From contig NC_135555.1 in NCBI RefSeq assembly GCF_964340395.1, forward strand, positions 27,678,725-27,742,724: DNA of 64,000 bases, read 5' to 3'. Shown one piece after another: positions 49,329-61,356 of the stretch. A program made the translations under genes and the position numbers. Source of the stretch: Glandiceps talaboti. Its lineage: Eukaryota > Hemichordata > Enteropneusta > Spengelidae. How positions within the stretch are numbered: the first letter of the stretch is position 1; every line of letters begins with the position of its first letter. Under the pieces are notes generated by a model, which worked only from the letters and a program-made list of their open reading frames with translations, searched no databases and was not told the origin of the DNA.

Positions 49329-50685
49329 GTCATTTTCAATGACTTGTTTATAGGGATATTGTGTCATCAGTCATCAGTCCGATGACACATAGACATATAG
49401 GTAATTGAAGACATCACTGTCCAAAGTCGGGAGTATTAACTTGGCAGAATAACCAGGAAGACTAAATACTAAAAGGGTGGTATGTTTACATATTTTTCCC
49501 AGTGCATATTGCGTGTGTCTAGACACCTTGTCAGCAGGCATACACTGATGGGTATACGTACACATGTATTTCAATATAAAGATCTTCAAAATAATGATAT
49601 GAGAAAACTAAATTTTTGGGGACATGTTCCAACACCATCCAACACCATTTTTAGACAGTGACAATTTGTAATTGAAATTGGAAACTGATATTCTAATTTC
49701 TTGAGTACGAACCAACTACCGTACCTCATAACATGTTATACCAAATTAATTGCACTGCCAAGAGTGTAGGCATTCGGTCGATAGTTGCATAACTTTGAAA
49801 ACACCAAAATCATTAGATATATGACAAATATTTCTACAGTGGGTTACAGATTATGTGGTGTTTTTGACAACAGAATCAGGAAAACTTGGTTCAAAATCAT
49901 ATGTAACGTCAGTCAGTCATGTCTCGGTTTAGGCTTTCTAAGTACCTAGTACATACGTCCACACAATCTGGAGTAGGTTGTGAAATGTCATTGATTTTTC
50001 CCATTATTTGACAGTATTGGTTAAGACTGTTTTATGATTGATTAAGCTTGTTGTATTTCCAAATTCAATGTCTGATCTCAGAAAATAGTCAACAAATTTT
50101 GAAACGTTAAACTTTGGAATGACTTTGATATGTTTTCACAAACCCAAATTTGAATAAAACAGCTATTTTCAGATGTTGACATGAGTGACACATCAGATAA
50201 TCAAAGACACAACTAATTGACAGAAAACATTCAATTTGTAGCACAAGAAAATTTTGATTTCATAAAGGAATGTAGCAACTGGTAAGACAGTTTGATTCAA
50301 CTGATGAACATAGAAACATTTTGATTGGCAGAGTACATCATTTACACGTACACACATGTCAGCTTACATTTGGGCAAAATGGCTCTGTCTGGATTTAAAC
50401 TTCTAGGGCTAGTGAAGTGTGTACAAATGATGGTATGAAGACAATCATTTTTATGCGTAAATTTATTTGATAACACATAAAATATGCAAGATTTGACATC
50501 TTGCTTTGGATCATGACAGGCGAAAACTGGTCCGTCTAAGTGTATTTGACATTCTGCCTTGGTGAAAGAAATGAAGACATAGTCATGCCAAATTTACGTC
50601 CCTTATACACAGCTCGAAGCGTACACAGTGTGTTCAAGTGTTTAAATCATACATGGCGGCCAAAGCTTGTCACATTGTTGGGGAC
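49329..50685. other. NSMAF intron sequence, no gene recognised
   Basis: No exon, repeat family or transposon protein was recognised. AT-rich with short ORFs only. Confidence 0.4.
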
Positions 50686-50689
50686 CGGT

Positions 50690-50829
50690 CAGCCCGGGGG
50701 GTGGGGGGGGGGGGGTGTCATCCTGTTTTTCAAATTGACAGTGTGTGGGGAGAGGGGGGTCATGCTGTTTTGAAAATTGTGGAATGAGGGAGGGGGTATT
50801 GTGTTTTGGATTGTGATAGAAGAAAAAAA

Positions 50830-50861
<32 letters not shown>

Positions 50862-50900
50862 AATAACTTAAAGTCAAAACTGCTAAACCGATTGCACCTG
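50690..50900 (-). repeat. Reverse copy of the C-rich repeat end plus a TG tract
   Basis: 'GGGGGGTCATGCTGTTTTGA' + AAATTGTGGA is the reverse complement of the end of the dispersed ~700-bp repeat (about 1430-1510). It is followed by TTGTGATAGAAGAAAAAAATG, (TG)13 and the family-A block 'AACTGCTAAACCGATTGC'. Confidence 0.65.
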
Positions 50901-51629
50901 CAAGGCCAGGAGGTCCATAGACTATTAGATTAAAATATCAGATGATGTTATGTCTACTACAAGTTGAATGATCTTGACAATTATGGACAGTGTTTTTGGT
51001 AAGTTTGTTAGAAAATTGAAATTCTAATTGCCTCAAAATTATTTTAGATCCCTAGTTTATTTCATTAATCATTAAAATTTTCCAGGGATAAAGCTGTAAG
51101 ACACTGGAATTATTTATAGCCAACCTCAAAAATTCTTTTTTTTTTTCTTTTTTTTTGTGTATTTCCCAGTCATTATTTTTCTGAGATTTTGTGTAATTTT
51201 CATAACAGTAGATTTTTTGTAAAATGGTGACTATGGTATAAAAGTACACTATTTTACCAACTTTCTGTGTAAAATGTGTTTTATAGTGCAACATCATATG
51301 AAACCACTAACCACTTTATTACATCGCTAGAACAAAACTGCATAGTGAAGAGCTGAACAACTGAACCACTTCTACATGTTACCAAAATAACAAATAAAAA
51401 GAACAGCGAGCTATTCTGACTGATAGGTCGCTTGCTTATTTTTTCAGTGAATTATCTTGTCATCTTAAGCCATCTTTAACTGTAGGAGATTAGGGTAGTT
51501 AGCTACATTTACCAAAAATAATGTCACAACTCAAAACATCACTCACAAGGGTGAAAATTGATAGTACCATCCGACAGCTGTCAATAATCTGTATAGATTG
51601 TTGCAAAAGATTATTGCAAAATGTACATA

Positions 51630-51646
51630 TGGGGGGGGGGGGGGGT
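51630..51646 (+). repeat. Poly-G tract
   Basis: About 15 consecutive G. Similar tracts occur at 50697-50714 and 53525-53537. Confidence 0.8.
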
Positions 51647-51847
51647 GACTTTCACTGTAGCTGGGTTCCAGCACAGTCATGCTGACCCTGAACACTGAGA
51701 GCAATCTAAAAGTGATGTCACTCCACAGGTGAATAAAAGTACAATAATGTGTTAGAACATTGTAAACATATGTTTACATTACATTGTTCTTGTTTTGTCC
51801 TTCAATTTTGAATCAACTACAAAGTGTTTTTCTTCTGCTTCTAGTGT

Positions 51848-51889
51848 TATTATCACAACTGAACTGAGGTTCAGTAGTGCTATATACAT

Positions 51890-51934
<45 letters not shown>

Positions 51935-52925
51935 CTTAAACTCAAAAACTGCCAGACTGATTGCCTTGGTATTTAGTAGGGACATTACTTGTGGTATCTA
52001 GTTGAGAATTGTTCAAAGCAAAATGATCGCATCACAGGTGTACGATTTGGGTCAAAAATGTCATTTTGGGTAAAAAAAAATTAAACTAAAAAACAACTGG
52101 GCAGATTGGTCTTATATTTGGTGGGAATGTTCTTAGGGATATGTAGTATAAGAATTGTTCATGACATGATGATTACATTAGTAATATGCAAATGAAATAT
52201 AAAAGTGTCTTTTGTCAAAAAACTTCAATATCAAAAGTACTTGGTTGATTTTGCAGAAGGTTGTTATGGGGATGGAGGGATGCAGATCAAGGGATATTAA
52301 TTACATGATGATCCCAAGAGTGATATGCATATTAGGGCTGAAAACATAATGTCTTTTGTCAGATTTCTCTCATCAATATTAAGCCAGATAGGGTTGTTCA
52401 GAATTTTTATTGTTTTATTGATCTCATTAAATCACTACAAAATTTATGGGATACTTAACATAATGTAAAAATGGCATTGTAGCACAACTATAGAATTTTT
52501 AAAAATGTTTACCAACATGCTGATCCATGCTAGGTATAGGTGTTCATTTGCTGAATGACTATCCAGTTGCCTATCCAACCCCATTGTTATCTTTGCGATA
52601 TATGTGATCATTTGGCTTAGGCTATGGGTGTGGTCTTGTTGCTAAACATATTTGGATACACTTTTTCGTTCACTTGTCTATGAATCCCTGTTGTTATCTT
52701 TGCAATATATGTGACCATTTTGCTGTTGCTATGGGCGTGGTCTTGTTGCTATGCATATTTGCAGACACTTTTAAAATATTTGTTCACTTGTATAAGAATC
52801 CCTGTTGTATTTGTGAAATACACCACCGTTTGGCTGTTGTTACGGGTGTGGTCATGGTTACTATGGCCAATTGTGTCAAAATATTTTGAAGAAAATCTGC
52901 AGAATAACACCTATAGAAACATCTA
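51848..52925. mobile_element. Family-A pieces facing each other
   Basis: A plus-strand head (hairpin 51852-51880, TCACAACTGAAC / GTTCAGTAGTGC, then a (TG) tract to 51929) runs to about 52400. From 52468 the family is in reverse orientation, starting with the tail GGCATTGTAGCACAACT and continuing through GTTGCTATGGGCGTGGTC units to about 52925. It is either two insertions or an inverted rearrangement. Confidence 0.6.
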
Positions 52926-52989
52926 ACAAAGTTTCAGTCTCATTGCATGTAACAAAGAATTCAAAATCGGAACAGTTGCAGGGCAAATT

Positions 52990-53095
52990 GCTAGATCTAG
53001 CACTTCGCCACTTTTTGACAAAGTGCTAGATCTAGCACTTAGCGAAGTGCTAGATCTAGCACTTTGTCAAAAAGTGGCGAAGTGCTAGATCAAGC
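52990..53095. repeat. 106-bp near-perfect palindrome
   Basis: Two 51-bp arms (52990-53040 and 53045-53095) are reverse complements with one mismatch, separated by AGCG. Inside each arm lies the 20-bp perfect palindrome AAGTGCTAGATCTAGCACTT. A third degenerate copy of the arm end continues to about 53125. It could extrude as a cruciform or fold as a long RNA hairpin. Confidence 0.93.
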
Positions 53096-53129
53096 ACTTC
53101 AAAAAGAGTGGCAAAGTGCTAGGTCATCG

Positions 53130-54430
53130 GTAAATATGTCATGTTATACCTAATGGACATATTATTGCTCTCAGTGTAAAATGTTACTTCCCGTGTTTAA
53201 CGACCTTAGAGTTTGATTTTCCGTATGTTTTTCGTCTGTTTTGCTAATGCACAACCAAGTTTCTACTTCGTAATTTTTAGTAACGTCCAGTTTTGTATTT
53301 TTCTGATGTTCTATGTGGCGAAAACTACAGCACATGGTCGTTTCGGGACTACGTTTCGTACTCCGTAGTTGAGCATAAGAGGAATAAATTTCACATTGAA
53401 TTTCACGTATCTTCAGAATTACGAAATTGTTACAAAATTTGGTATTCTTTGTTTTCAGCTGAAAAGTCCTATTCAAATCATAAGATTTTTAAATGACCAA
53501 TCCTATGACAACATAGTAGTAGTGGGGGGGGGGGGGGATTGATGCCCTTCGATGAAAGACTTAAGTTTTCAGTTTCACTTCTTTAGAGTTAATATATAAT
53601 ATGTTTACAAACGCCTACAAATGAAAGTGTTACATCCCCATACTATTTCAAAAAGACACTCGTATATATTAATTAGGAATACTAGTATATATTAATTAGG
53701 AATACTGATTAGAAGTTAGAAGATTAATTGGTTATTAGTTATTAATTGGGTGCAAATTATAGGATAAAGTCTAATCTAAATGCCAGCGAAAAGAAGAGTG
53801 CCTTCTTGAAGTAATATTGGGATACTAAATTTTGTTTGTAGTTTGTTCAAGTGAATTGTTGAACTTAGTGTCTAGCTATAAACTTATTTATGTTTCATTT
53901 TGAAATCTAAAGTTACTGTATTGCAATTTTAAGTTTCTAAAATGTAGGGGAGAAATACTGTTTTCATTCTGGCTTTTCTTGGTTGAATGATAAAATTAGA
54001 ACATCATATTTTGTGAAGTGTAGCCAGGATTCTATATAATGGTTCATTATAGTTTCTGTGAATTTGGATTTTGGGTTTTCACGAAATGAGTTGTTTTAAC
54101 TTAGTGATAGTGTTTTGATCTTTATGTTAAATCAACTTTTTTCTTTTACATTTTCCAAAAGAAGAGTTGAGGAGTTGCTTGTTAACCGTGTTTCCCTAAC
54201 TTGTGGTTTTTTGTGGACAAACAAATACCCCTCCTGGTAGAAAGAGGATTAATTTAACCCACCCCACCCCTCACTTTTAAGGTTTTGACTTGTATGACCA
54301 AACTTAGTTTTAACAAGTAGAACTTTGTATCAGGTTGTCGTTTATATAATAAACTTGATAGCATAAAAATAGTTTCGCTAGACAAATTCCATTGTCTATT
54401 CTTAGCATTGGGATCTATGCTTCAGGTAGA
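53130..54430. other. NSMAF intron sequence, no gene recognised
   Basis: Contains a G tract (53525-53537) and a short tandem 'TATATATTAATTAGGAATAC' duplication near 53663-53706. No exon or transposon protein was found. Confidence 0.4.
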
Positions 54431-54439
54431 AATACAAAA

Positions 54440-55093
<654 letters not shown>

Positions 55094-55199
55094 TAAGTTA
55101 AGATTATTTACTTATGAAGTAAAATTAGGCCAAATAAAAAAAGGTGTTTGGTTCTGGTTACCCAACCCCACCTAGTTTTTCACGCCGACCCTAAACTTT

Positions 55200-55640
55200 T
55201 TTTAGCTCCGCTGTCAGCGAAAGCTGAAAGCATAGCTTTAGGTATAGGTGGGTTTAGAGTAAAGAGGTATAAGTGAATCATAGGTGTCCGTCAACTTTAT
55301 ATATTTTCATCATCTTCTCCGAAAGTGACAGTCAGAATACTTCGATATTTGGTGTGCATGTCCCTTGGGGAAGGCTATACAGATTTGTTCATGCCAAGTT
55401 GATCTGTGCCATTTGCAATTTTTTATGATTTTTTTTTCAAAAATGATATTTTCATCATCTCCTCAAATACTACTTGTCAGATTGCTTTGATATCTGGTGT
55501 GTTGATGCACAGAGGGTAGCTTACTCAGATTTGTTAATTTCAAGTCAGCACATCTTCTTTTCTAATTTTGATGATTTTTTTTGTAATTTAAAAAAAAATT
55601 AATATGTTAATGAGCATTGTGACCGAGGCCATATTGGAAA
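55200..55640 (+). repeat. Hairpin-headed repeat, family D
   Basis: The head AGCTCCGCTGTCAGCGAAAGCT can fold (AGCT..AGCT, GCTGTCAGC). Two blocks of ATCATCTTCTCC / ATCATCTCCTCAAATACTAC with 'CAGAATACTTCGATATTTGG' and CAGATTGCTTTGATATCTGG follow. The layout matches families A to C. Confidence 0.5.
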
Positions 55641-55765
55641 TCAGTCCATGAGACTTTAAGTAAACTGCCACTTTTCAAAAGACACTATTGACGTCAAAGA
55701 AGCAATGTAATATGTGCTATAGTCATAATTCTACGCATTGTGTGCCCAAATGACAAGTGTTTGTT

Positions 55766-56441
55766 AGTCCCCCCGCTGGACGAAGTCCGGATGGGGACTT
55801 ATGGATTGGGTTCTGTCTGTCCGTGCGTCCGTGTGTCCCTCCGTCCGTCCGTCTGTAACCATTTCTTGGAGATGCCTTGGCCGATATTTTTCAAACTTGG
55901 TACAGGGGCAACATACTATGGCATACATATGCGTGTCAATTTGTTTTATGATACAATCCAATATGGCCACCTAGCAGTCATTTTGTTTGCGAATTTTCCC
56001 TGTCCAAAGCCATAACTCAGACATGCTTGAACAGATCTCATTCAAAGTTGCTATTAGGACAGTGTTATATGATATACATGTGCATATCCATTTTCGTCGT
56101 GATATGATCCAATATGGCTGCCTGGCAGCCATTTTGTTTGTGAATTTTCCATGTCCAAAGCCATAACTCAGACATGCTTGAACAGATCTCATTCAAAGTT
56201 GGTATTAGCGCAGTGTTCCCTGACATACATGTGCATGTCCATTTTAGTTGTGATACAATCCGATTTGGCTGCCTGGCAGCCATTTTGTTTGCGAATTTTA
56301 CATGTCGAAAGCTATAACTCAGACATCCTTGAACAGAGTAGTGATATCAAAAGCAACCATATGAGGCCAAACAACATTAACCAGGTTTGAAAATGACAAC
56401 ATAAACTGCCAGTTCCGTAAAACCCAATCATAGCAGGGACT
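55766..56441 (+). mobile_element. Family-B repeat element, copy 2 (short, uninterrupted)
   Basis: Head AGTCCCCCCGCTGGACGAAGTCC with hairpin, TCCGTCCGTCCGTCTG tract, the block ATGCCTTGGCCGATATTTTTC, the uninterrupted 'AAACTTGGTACAGGGGCAAC' (empty site of the LINE in copy 1), three ~152-bp units, and the tail ending GCAGGGACT at 56441. It lacks the 2.3-kb interior of copy 1. Confidence 0.75.
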
Positions 56442-56644
56442 GTGTCATTTTCAATGACTTGTTCGAAACAGGGTTGTCAACTTCAAATCCAAATTCCGCA
56501 CCCCTTCTACATAATCAGCCAGTCTGCAACACCCTCATTTGCATACAATCTATCCTTCAGATTGCGACCGTTACACTTTGAATGGCTGCTAACGGGCCTT
56601 ATTTTTGGGTATTTTCAACTCGTCGTAGCTTTCACTAGAGTCCA

Positions 56645-57425
56645 CCACTTTTACCTCCCGTAAGGGTACAGGAGGTATTAAAAGGGGAATGTCTGTGTAT
56701 CTGTGTGTCTGTCTGTGTGTCTGTCTGTTTGTGTGTCTGTGTCATCATTTTCTAAAAATCGGCTGGCTCAATTGTAATGAAATTTGGGATATATAATCTT
56801 TAGGGAAATGGCTAGACCTGATTAGGTTTTGAGCCAGATCTGTTAATGTTTAATTAGAGAAATTTGCATATTAATGAAATCAACTAATTATGCAATATCT
56901 TAAGTCTGCATACTTCAATTTCAATATAATTTAGTATATTCGTTAAACATAACAACATACATTTGTCCTATAAAATTCGTTGATGTACCTTACAGCGTTA
57001 ATGAATAATTTGCATAATTAATTATTTTTGGTAATTAGGCTATATCTTAAGAATGCATCCTTGAAATTCAACATAATTTAGAACATACGTTAACCATAAG
57101 AAAACACATATGTCATATCAAGTTTGTTGATGTACCTTACAGTGTTAATGAATAATTTGCATAATTAATGATTTTCGGAAATTAGGCTATATCTTATTAA
57201 AACTGCATACTTCAATTGCAATACAATTTAATACATACATTAACCATAACAAAGCGGATATGTCCTATAAAACTTTTGATATAGCTTACAGTTTTAATGA
57301 AAAATTTGCATAATTAATGATTTTAGGTAACAAGGTTGTATCTTAAAAATGCAAGCTTCAAATTTCGTATAATATGATACATATATCAACCATAATAATA
57401 TGCACCTGTCTTATGAAGTTTGTTG
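56645..57425 (+). repeat. Family-C repeat with ~147-bp tandem units
   Basis: The head ACCTCCCGTAAGGGTACAGGAGGT (folds with ACCTCC/GGAGGT arms) is followed by a TGTCTG tract, AAATCGGCTGGCTCAATTGTAATGAAATTTGGG and units in which AATTTGC recurs at 56861, 57007, 57154 and 57303. Spacings are 146, 147 and 149 bp. Confidence 0.75.
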
Positions 57426-57440
57426 CTACAACTTTTACCT

Positions 57441-57923
57441 TTAACCCTTTGAACCCTAAGCTCCCCAGCGTAACGTGACGTATATCGTGAGCTCCCCAGG
57501 GTAACTGTTCCGAAATATATTCTTTCTGAAATCATATTTGTCTGCCCGTATATATTTTTTTAGATGTGTAAACATGAATAAATGATAAATAAATGATAAA
57601 AACTGACTGTCTAACCTATAGGGGAGGGAAAAATGAGCTCCAGTATGTCCCCTTCCATGCATTGCCACACCCCCTGCCACGCCCACCTCCCCTACCACGA
57701 CCCCCTCCCTCTGCCACACCCTCTGCCAACAGGTGCTGGGTCTAAATTATTATCGTTTGAAACATTTGAAGTAGCTGAATCAACGTGGCAGAAATCGCCG
57801 TTTACACTAGAATGCTCACTTGATAAATCACTATCATGGCCATAATTGTTACCGTGCACATTTTCCTCATCCCAACTCAACACATCTTGCAGCACTTGAG
57901 CATTTGTAATACATCTACGAGGC
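57441..57923 (-). pseudogene. piggyBac-like N-terminus next to a TTAA terminus (tentative)
   Basis: On the minus strand a frame from ATG at about 57923 reads MPRRCITNAQVLQDVLSWDE, then an acidic Ser-rich stretch and GRGCGRGRG, before a stop. This resembles the short N-terminal leader of piggyBac-like transposases. A frame change prolongs a Gly/Arg-rich segment. At the other end, TTAA (57441-57444) is followed by CCCTTTGAACCCTAAG and two copies of GCTCCCCAG(C/G)GTAAC, as expected of a piggyBac-type end. The catalytic domain is missing, so an internally deleted element is likely. The matching second terminus was not found. Confidence 0.4.
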
Positions 57924-58683
57924 ATTTTTGAAGAGCGATGTCCGATAAAGTAATACACAGCGACGTTAACAATGGCGGCACTGTACGTCATCACTATGTT
58001 TGGATGCCAAACACGTGTAGTAACGAGCTGTTTGATTGGCTGTTATATTGCTAGGCGATACGGCCGGTATACCGGCCTTTCGGATATAAAGTCAAACTCC
58101 AATAGTAGGGAGGCCCACACACGATAAATGTACATGCACTGCGTGCTCATCTATTTTTGAGTGAGGTTTACAGCAAGAAATAATTCATAAATTGGCGTTT
58201 TTCTTGCATTTTCAGAATCTACACAATTTTTTCTATTTGGGCATTAAGATATTTTTACATTGACATCTGAAATTATTAAATTACAGCTACTTTGAAAGTA
58301 CAATTTTGTCCGTTTTCAGTAGCGCGCGTACACTGTATTACGTGACGGTCACGTTATTTGCTAAAAAACGTTCTGAAGGGGTGCCAAAGGTCATAACAGT
58401 AAATATAGTATGCTTGCTTTGATTTGTTCTCGCAACGTCAGTTTTCAGTCTACAGCCAATCAAATTAGTTCTTTTAAAAGTACTTGGCGTGAATAAGACG
58501 ATACAACAGGGTTCGGCCATTATCGTTAACGCTGTAGACCGTCTGTACGCGCCGTAAAAACTATGAAATTTCAGGTGATTATGTTTTCCAGGGGTTTCTT
58601 TATTTCAATATGCACCCCCTACAGTTTGAAAATTTATGATTAGTATTACATTTGTGTGAAATTTCAATGGTATTCGACGGAAA

Positions 58684-58808
58684 ATGTACGCGCGATTACA
58701 ATTTGAACTTGGGGATCACCGTCGAGGCCAGCGCCTCCAGCAGTACACACTAGATGTTGACCCAGGCGTGGTGTTAGTGAACCGAGGTTTCAACGATGAA
58801 CTATGTCG
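58684..58808 (+). CDS. Exon 1 of a transposase-like gene
   Basis: ATG opens 41 codons (MYARLQFELGDHRRGQRLQQ and YTLDVDPGVVLVNRGFNDEL) to CG|GTAAGT. Two leftover bases join the A of the next exon to make Arg, in phase with RSVISSSSETARQQPLTNHE. The phase match and clean donor support it. The N-terminal sequence is not recognised. Confidence 0.6.
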
Positions 58809-59711
58809 GTAAGTTTTGTTCCGTTTACAGTAGTTTACGTGACAAGTATGATATTTTTTACTGTTTTCTTAAATTGGTCACTATTTCCGTATAGGAATTA
58901 ATCACTGTGTGTGGTATTTATATTGTGACTGTCAATTCTAATGCCGTCAGATCTGAAAGGATCGTGTAGTGTTGTTGTAACCGGAAGTAACAATAATTCG
59001 TTCGAACTAAAATGTCATCTATACAAAATCCCGTTCAAGGCGAATATTGTAACCAAATAATGTTGATGTCATTTTAAAACTGTTGTATTTAAAGCAACTA
59101 ATAGTTATTGATTTGCCTTTTGACGCTTCCTTGGGTCGAGTCAATAACGTAAACAGATTGACGTGACATTTGACGTTGGTGGCGATTTTGCTAAGTTCTT
59201 GTACTTATATAAGTGGCAGATGCTAATTTTTATAATGATTGTTTATAATATATTTATGTGTTCTTGTTAGCGTTATAGTTGAATGTTTTCATCTTACTAT
59301 ACCCATTATGTAATAAAAGTAAATTAATATCTCAACTGACATTTATGATTACTGATTTCCACACATACAAATTTCAATGCGCTATCTTTACATAAAATTA
59401 TTGATGTGCAATTTATCACCATCTCAGTATCACAAATTTACTTCAGTTTGTCTCTAAAATTTAAATCAATTTTATCAGTATATTAAACGTTTATGAATTT
59501 GGCTGCTAAGATCTAAAGATAACTACTGAATTGTAAATTTAGATAAATTTATTTCATTTTCATTTTATTATAAAGTTAAAAGGCTAAAGTCTGTTGTTGT
59601 ATGTAGTATGTATAAATTGTCGACATTAATAATTCTTTTGTTAACTAACCTGTATCACTGCAATATATGTATATGTATAAATAATTTCATAATTTATATT
59701 TTATTTTATAG
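58809..59711 (+). other. Intron of the transposase-like gene
   Basis: Very AT-rich 0.9-kb intron, donor GTAAGT and acceptor TTATTTTATAG. Nothing else recognised. Confidence 0.55.
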
Positions 59712-61356
59712 ATCAGTAATTTCATCGTCTTCGGAAACAGCTCGGCAGCAACCCCTAACAAATCATGAATTCCTTGAAATACATTACACAAGCCAGAATT
59801 TTGAAGAAACTTATAACCAGATCGAATGCACATGCATGAAAACCAAGCAAAGAGCTGAAAAAGCAAGTGACATTCTCCTTCTTTTGTTGGGCCATTTATC
59901 ACCAGTGGATACCAGTGAGCGTAGTACAAAACAAATGCAGACAAAGGCCAAAAAGGTTCAACTTAAATATGAAAAGCTTGTTAAAGCATACAACAAAAGT
60001 AGGTCATCACCAAGTGGACTTCACCTGCTGCAGTCTCTACACAGTTTTCTTGTACAACCATTTGTGTGGTCAAAGCAAAGACTTGATGTTAAAGAGTCAC
60101 ATTCATATAGTCCGTGTAACGTTGATAGGGATGATGTTTCTGGCCATCTAATGGATTCCAATCCTCCAAGTTATGCTGAAGCAATGGCAGCAACTTCTCT
60201 GCGACATCAACTGTCATTTCAACCCCCACCTTATAGCGAACCAACCTGCACTTCTATGACAGGAGACTATCCATCAGCAACATTTTCTGGCCCAGCCCTA
60301 CCAGAACCTACTCAAATTACTAGTTTCACACCTATGCGTACAAATGTATCTCATCATGTGTTGCGAAGTGGGCGATTGGTAAACAAGTCTCCATCAAAAG
60401 TACAATTAAAAGAAGAGAAAAGGGTGTTAGAAAAACAAGCAAAGATAGTAAAGAGGAAACTTAAGGATGTTGCCGAGGAAAAGAAAAAATTAGAATGTTT
60501 AGTTGGAGTAAAAATTAGAAATTTAATGCAAGAGAAACAAGAAGCACTAAATATTGTTGAAAAAACAACACAAAAAGCAGTAGAAAAGGCACACAGACAA
60601 GCAAGAAAAGAATTAAACAACCTTCACAAAAAGTTGGAAGTGAAATCAAAAGAAGCAGCAACATGGAAGGACACTGCTAACATTATGATGGATGTAGCAG
60701 ATAGCAAAGAAAAACAAGTAAAGAAAGCTAAGAAGATCAAGACTGTTGTCAAAACTTTGAAAGTACAAAATCAGAATTTGAAGAAAACACTGAATAGAAG
60801 AGAGAAAGATATCCTTGATTTGAAAGAAAGAATAAAGTGTGCAGAAGTGAAAATGGATGAAGTCAGCGATAGAGAAAATGCTGCAGTTGTTTTCTTTGAA
60901 GGTATAGTGGATGAACTGGAGGCACAATTGAAAGGAAGACAAGATAAGGAAGAAATTCTACAGCAGAGAATATCAGAATTACAAAATATAGAAACACAAG
61001 ATGGAGGGGTGTACAAACCAGAAGTGCGCCTTACCTATTATCACTTACTGACTTTGGGGGTTTCATCTAATATAATAGAGCCTGTTGTTAGATCTGTTTT
61101 GACCAATTTGACTAGCATCAATACAGAAAGACTTAAATTACCTAAAAGAACCACTGCACAGCGGATGAAAATTGAGGCTGGACACTTGGCAACAATAAAA
61201 GGACTAATAAACTGGTCGAATTCAGCTAACAAGAATATAGCTTACCAGAGTGATCACACAACAAAGGGACAGCTACATTGGTTGTCACATAAAATTATAC
61301 TGAGTCCAAATGTAGGTGAAAGTAAAGACAGGGTGTTTTCACTGTCTATGAAATGA
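59712..61356 (+). CDS. Transposase-like gene, exon 2, first frame (coiled coil and start of catalytic region)
   Basis: With exon 1 this encodes 589 residues. After a Ser/Pro-rich region with two PPxY-like words (NPPSYAE, QPPPYSE), a long charged coiled coil runs from about residue 235 to 470 (KRVLEKQAKIVKRKLKDVAE and similar). Next comes PEVRLTYYHLLTLGVSSNII and LKLPKRTTAQRMKIEAGHLA, a region I associate with transposon-encoded proteins of many marine invertebrates. AYQSDHTTKGQLHW may hold the first Asp of an RNase H-like (DDE) fold. The frame ends at ATG AAA TGA. The next frame continues the same protein, so the TGA marks a one-base frame break. The exact superfamily is not assigned. Confidence 0.65.
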
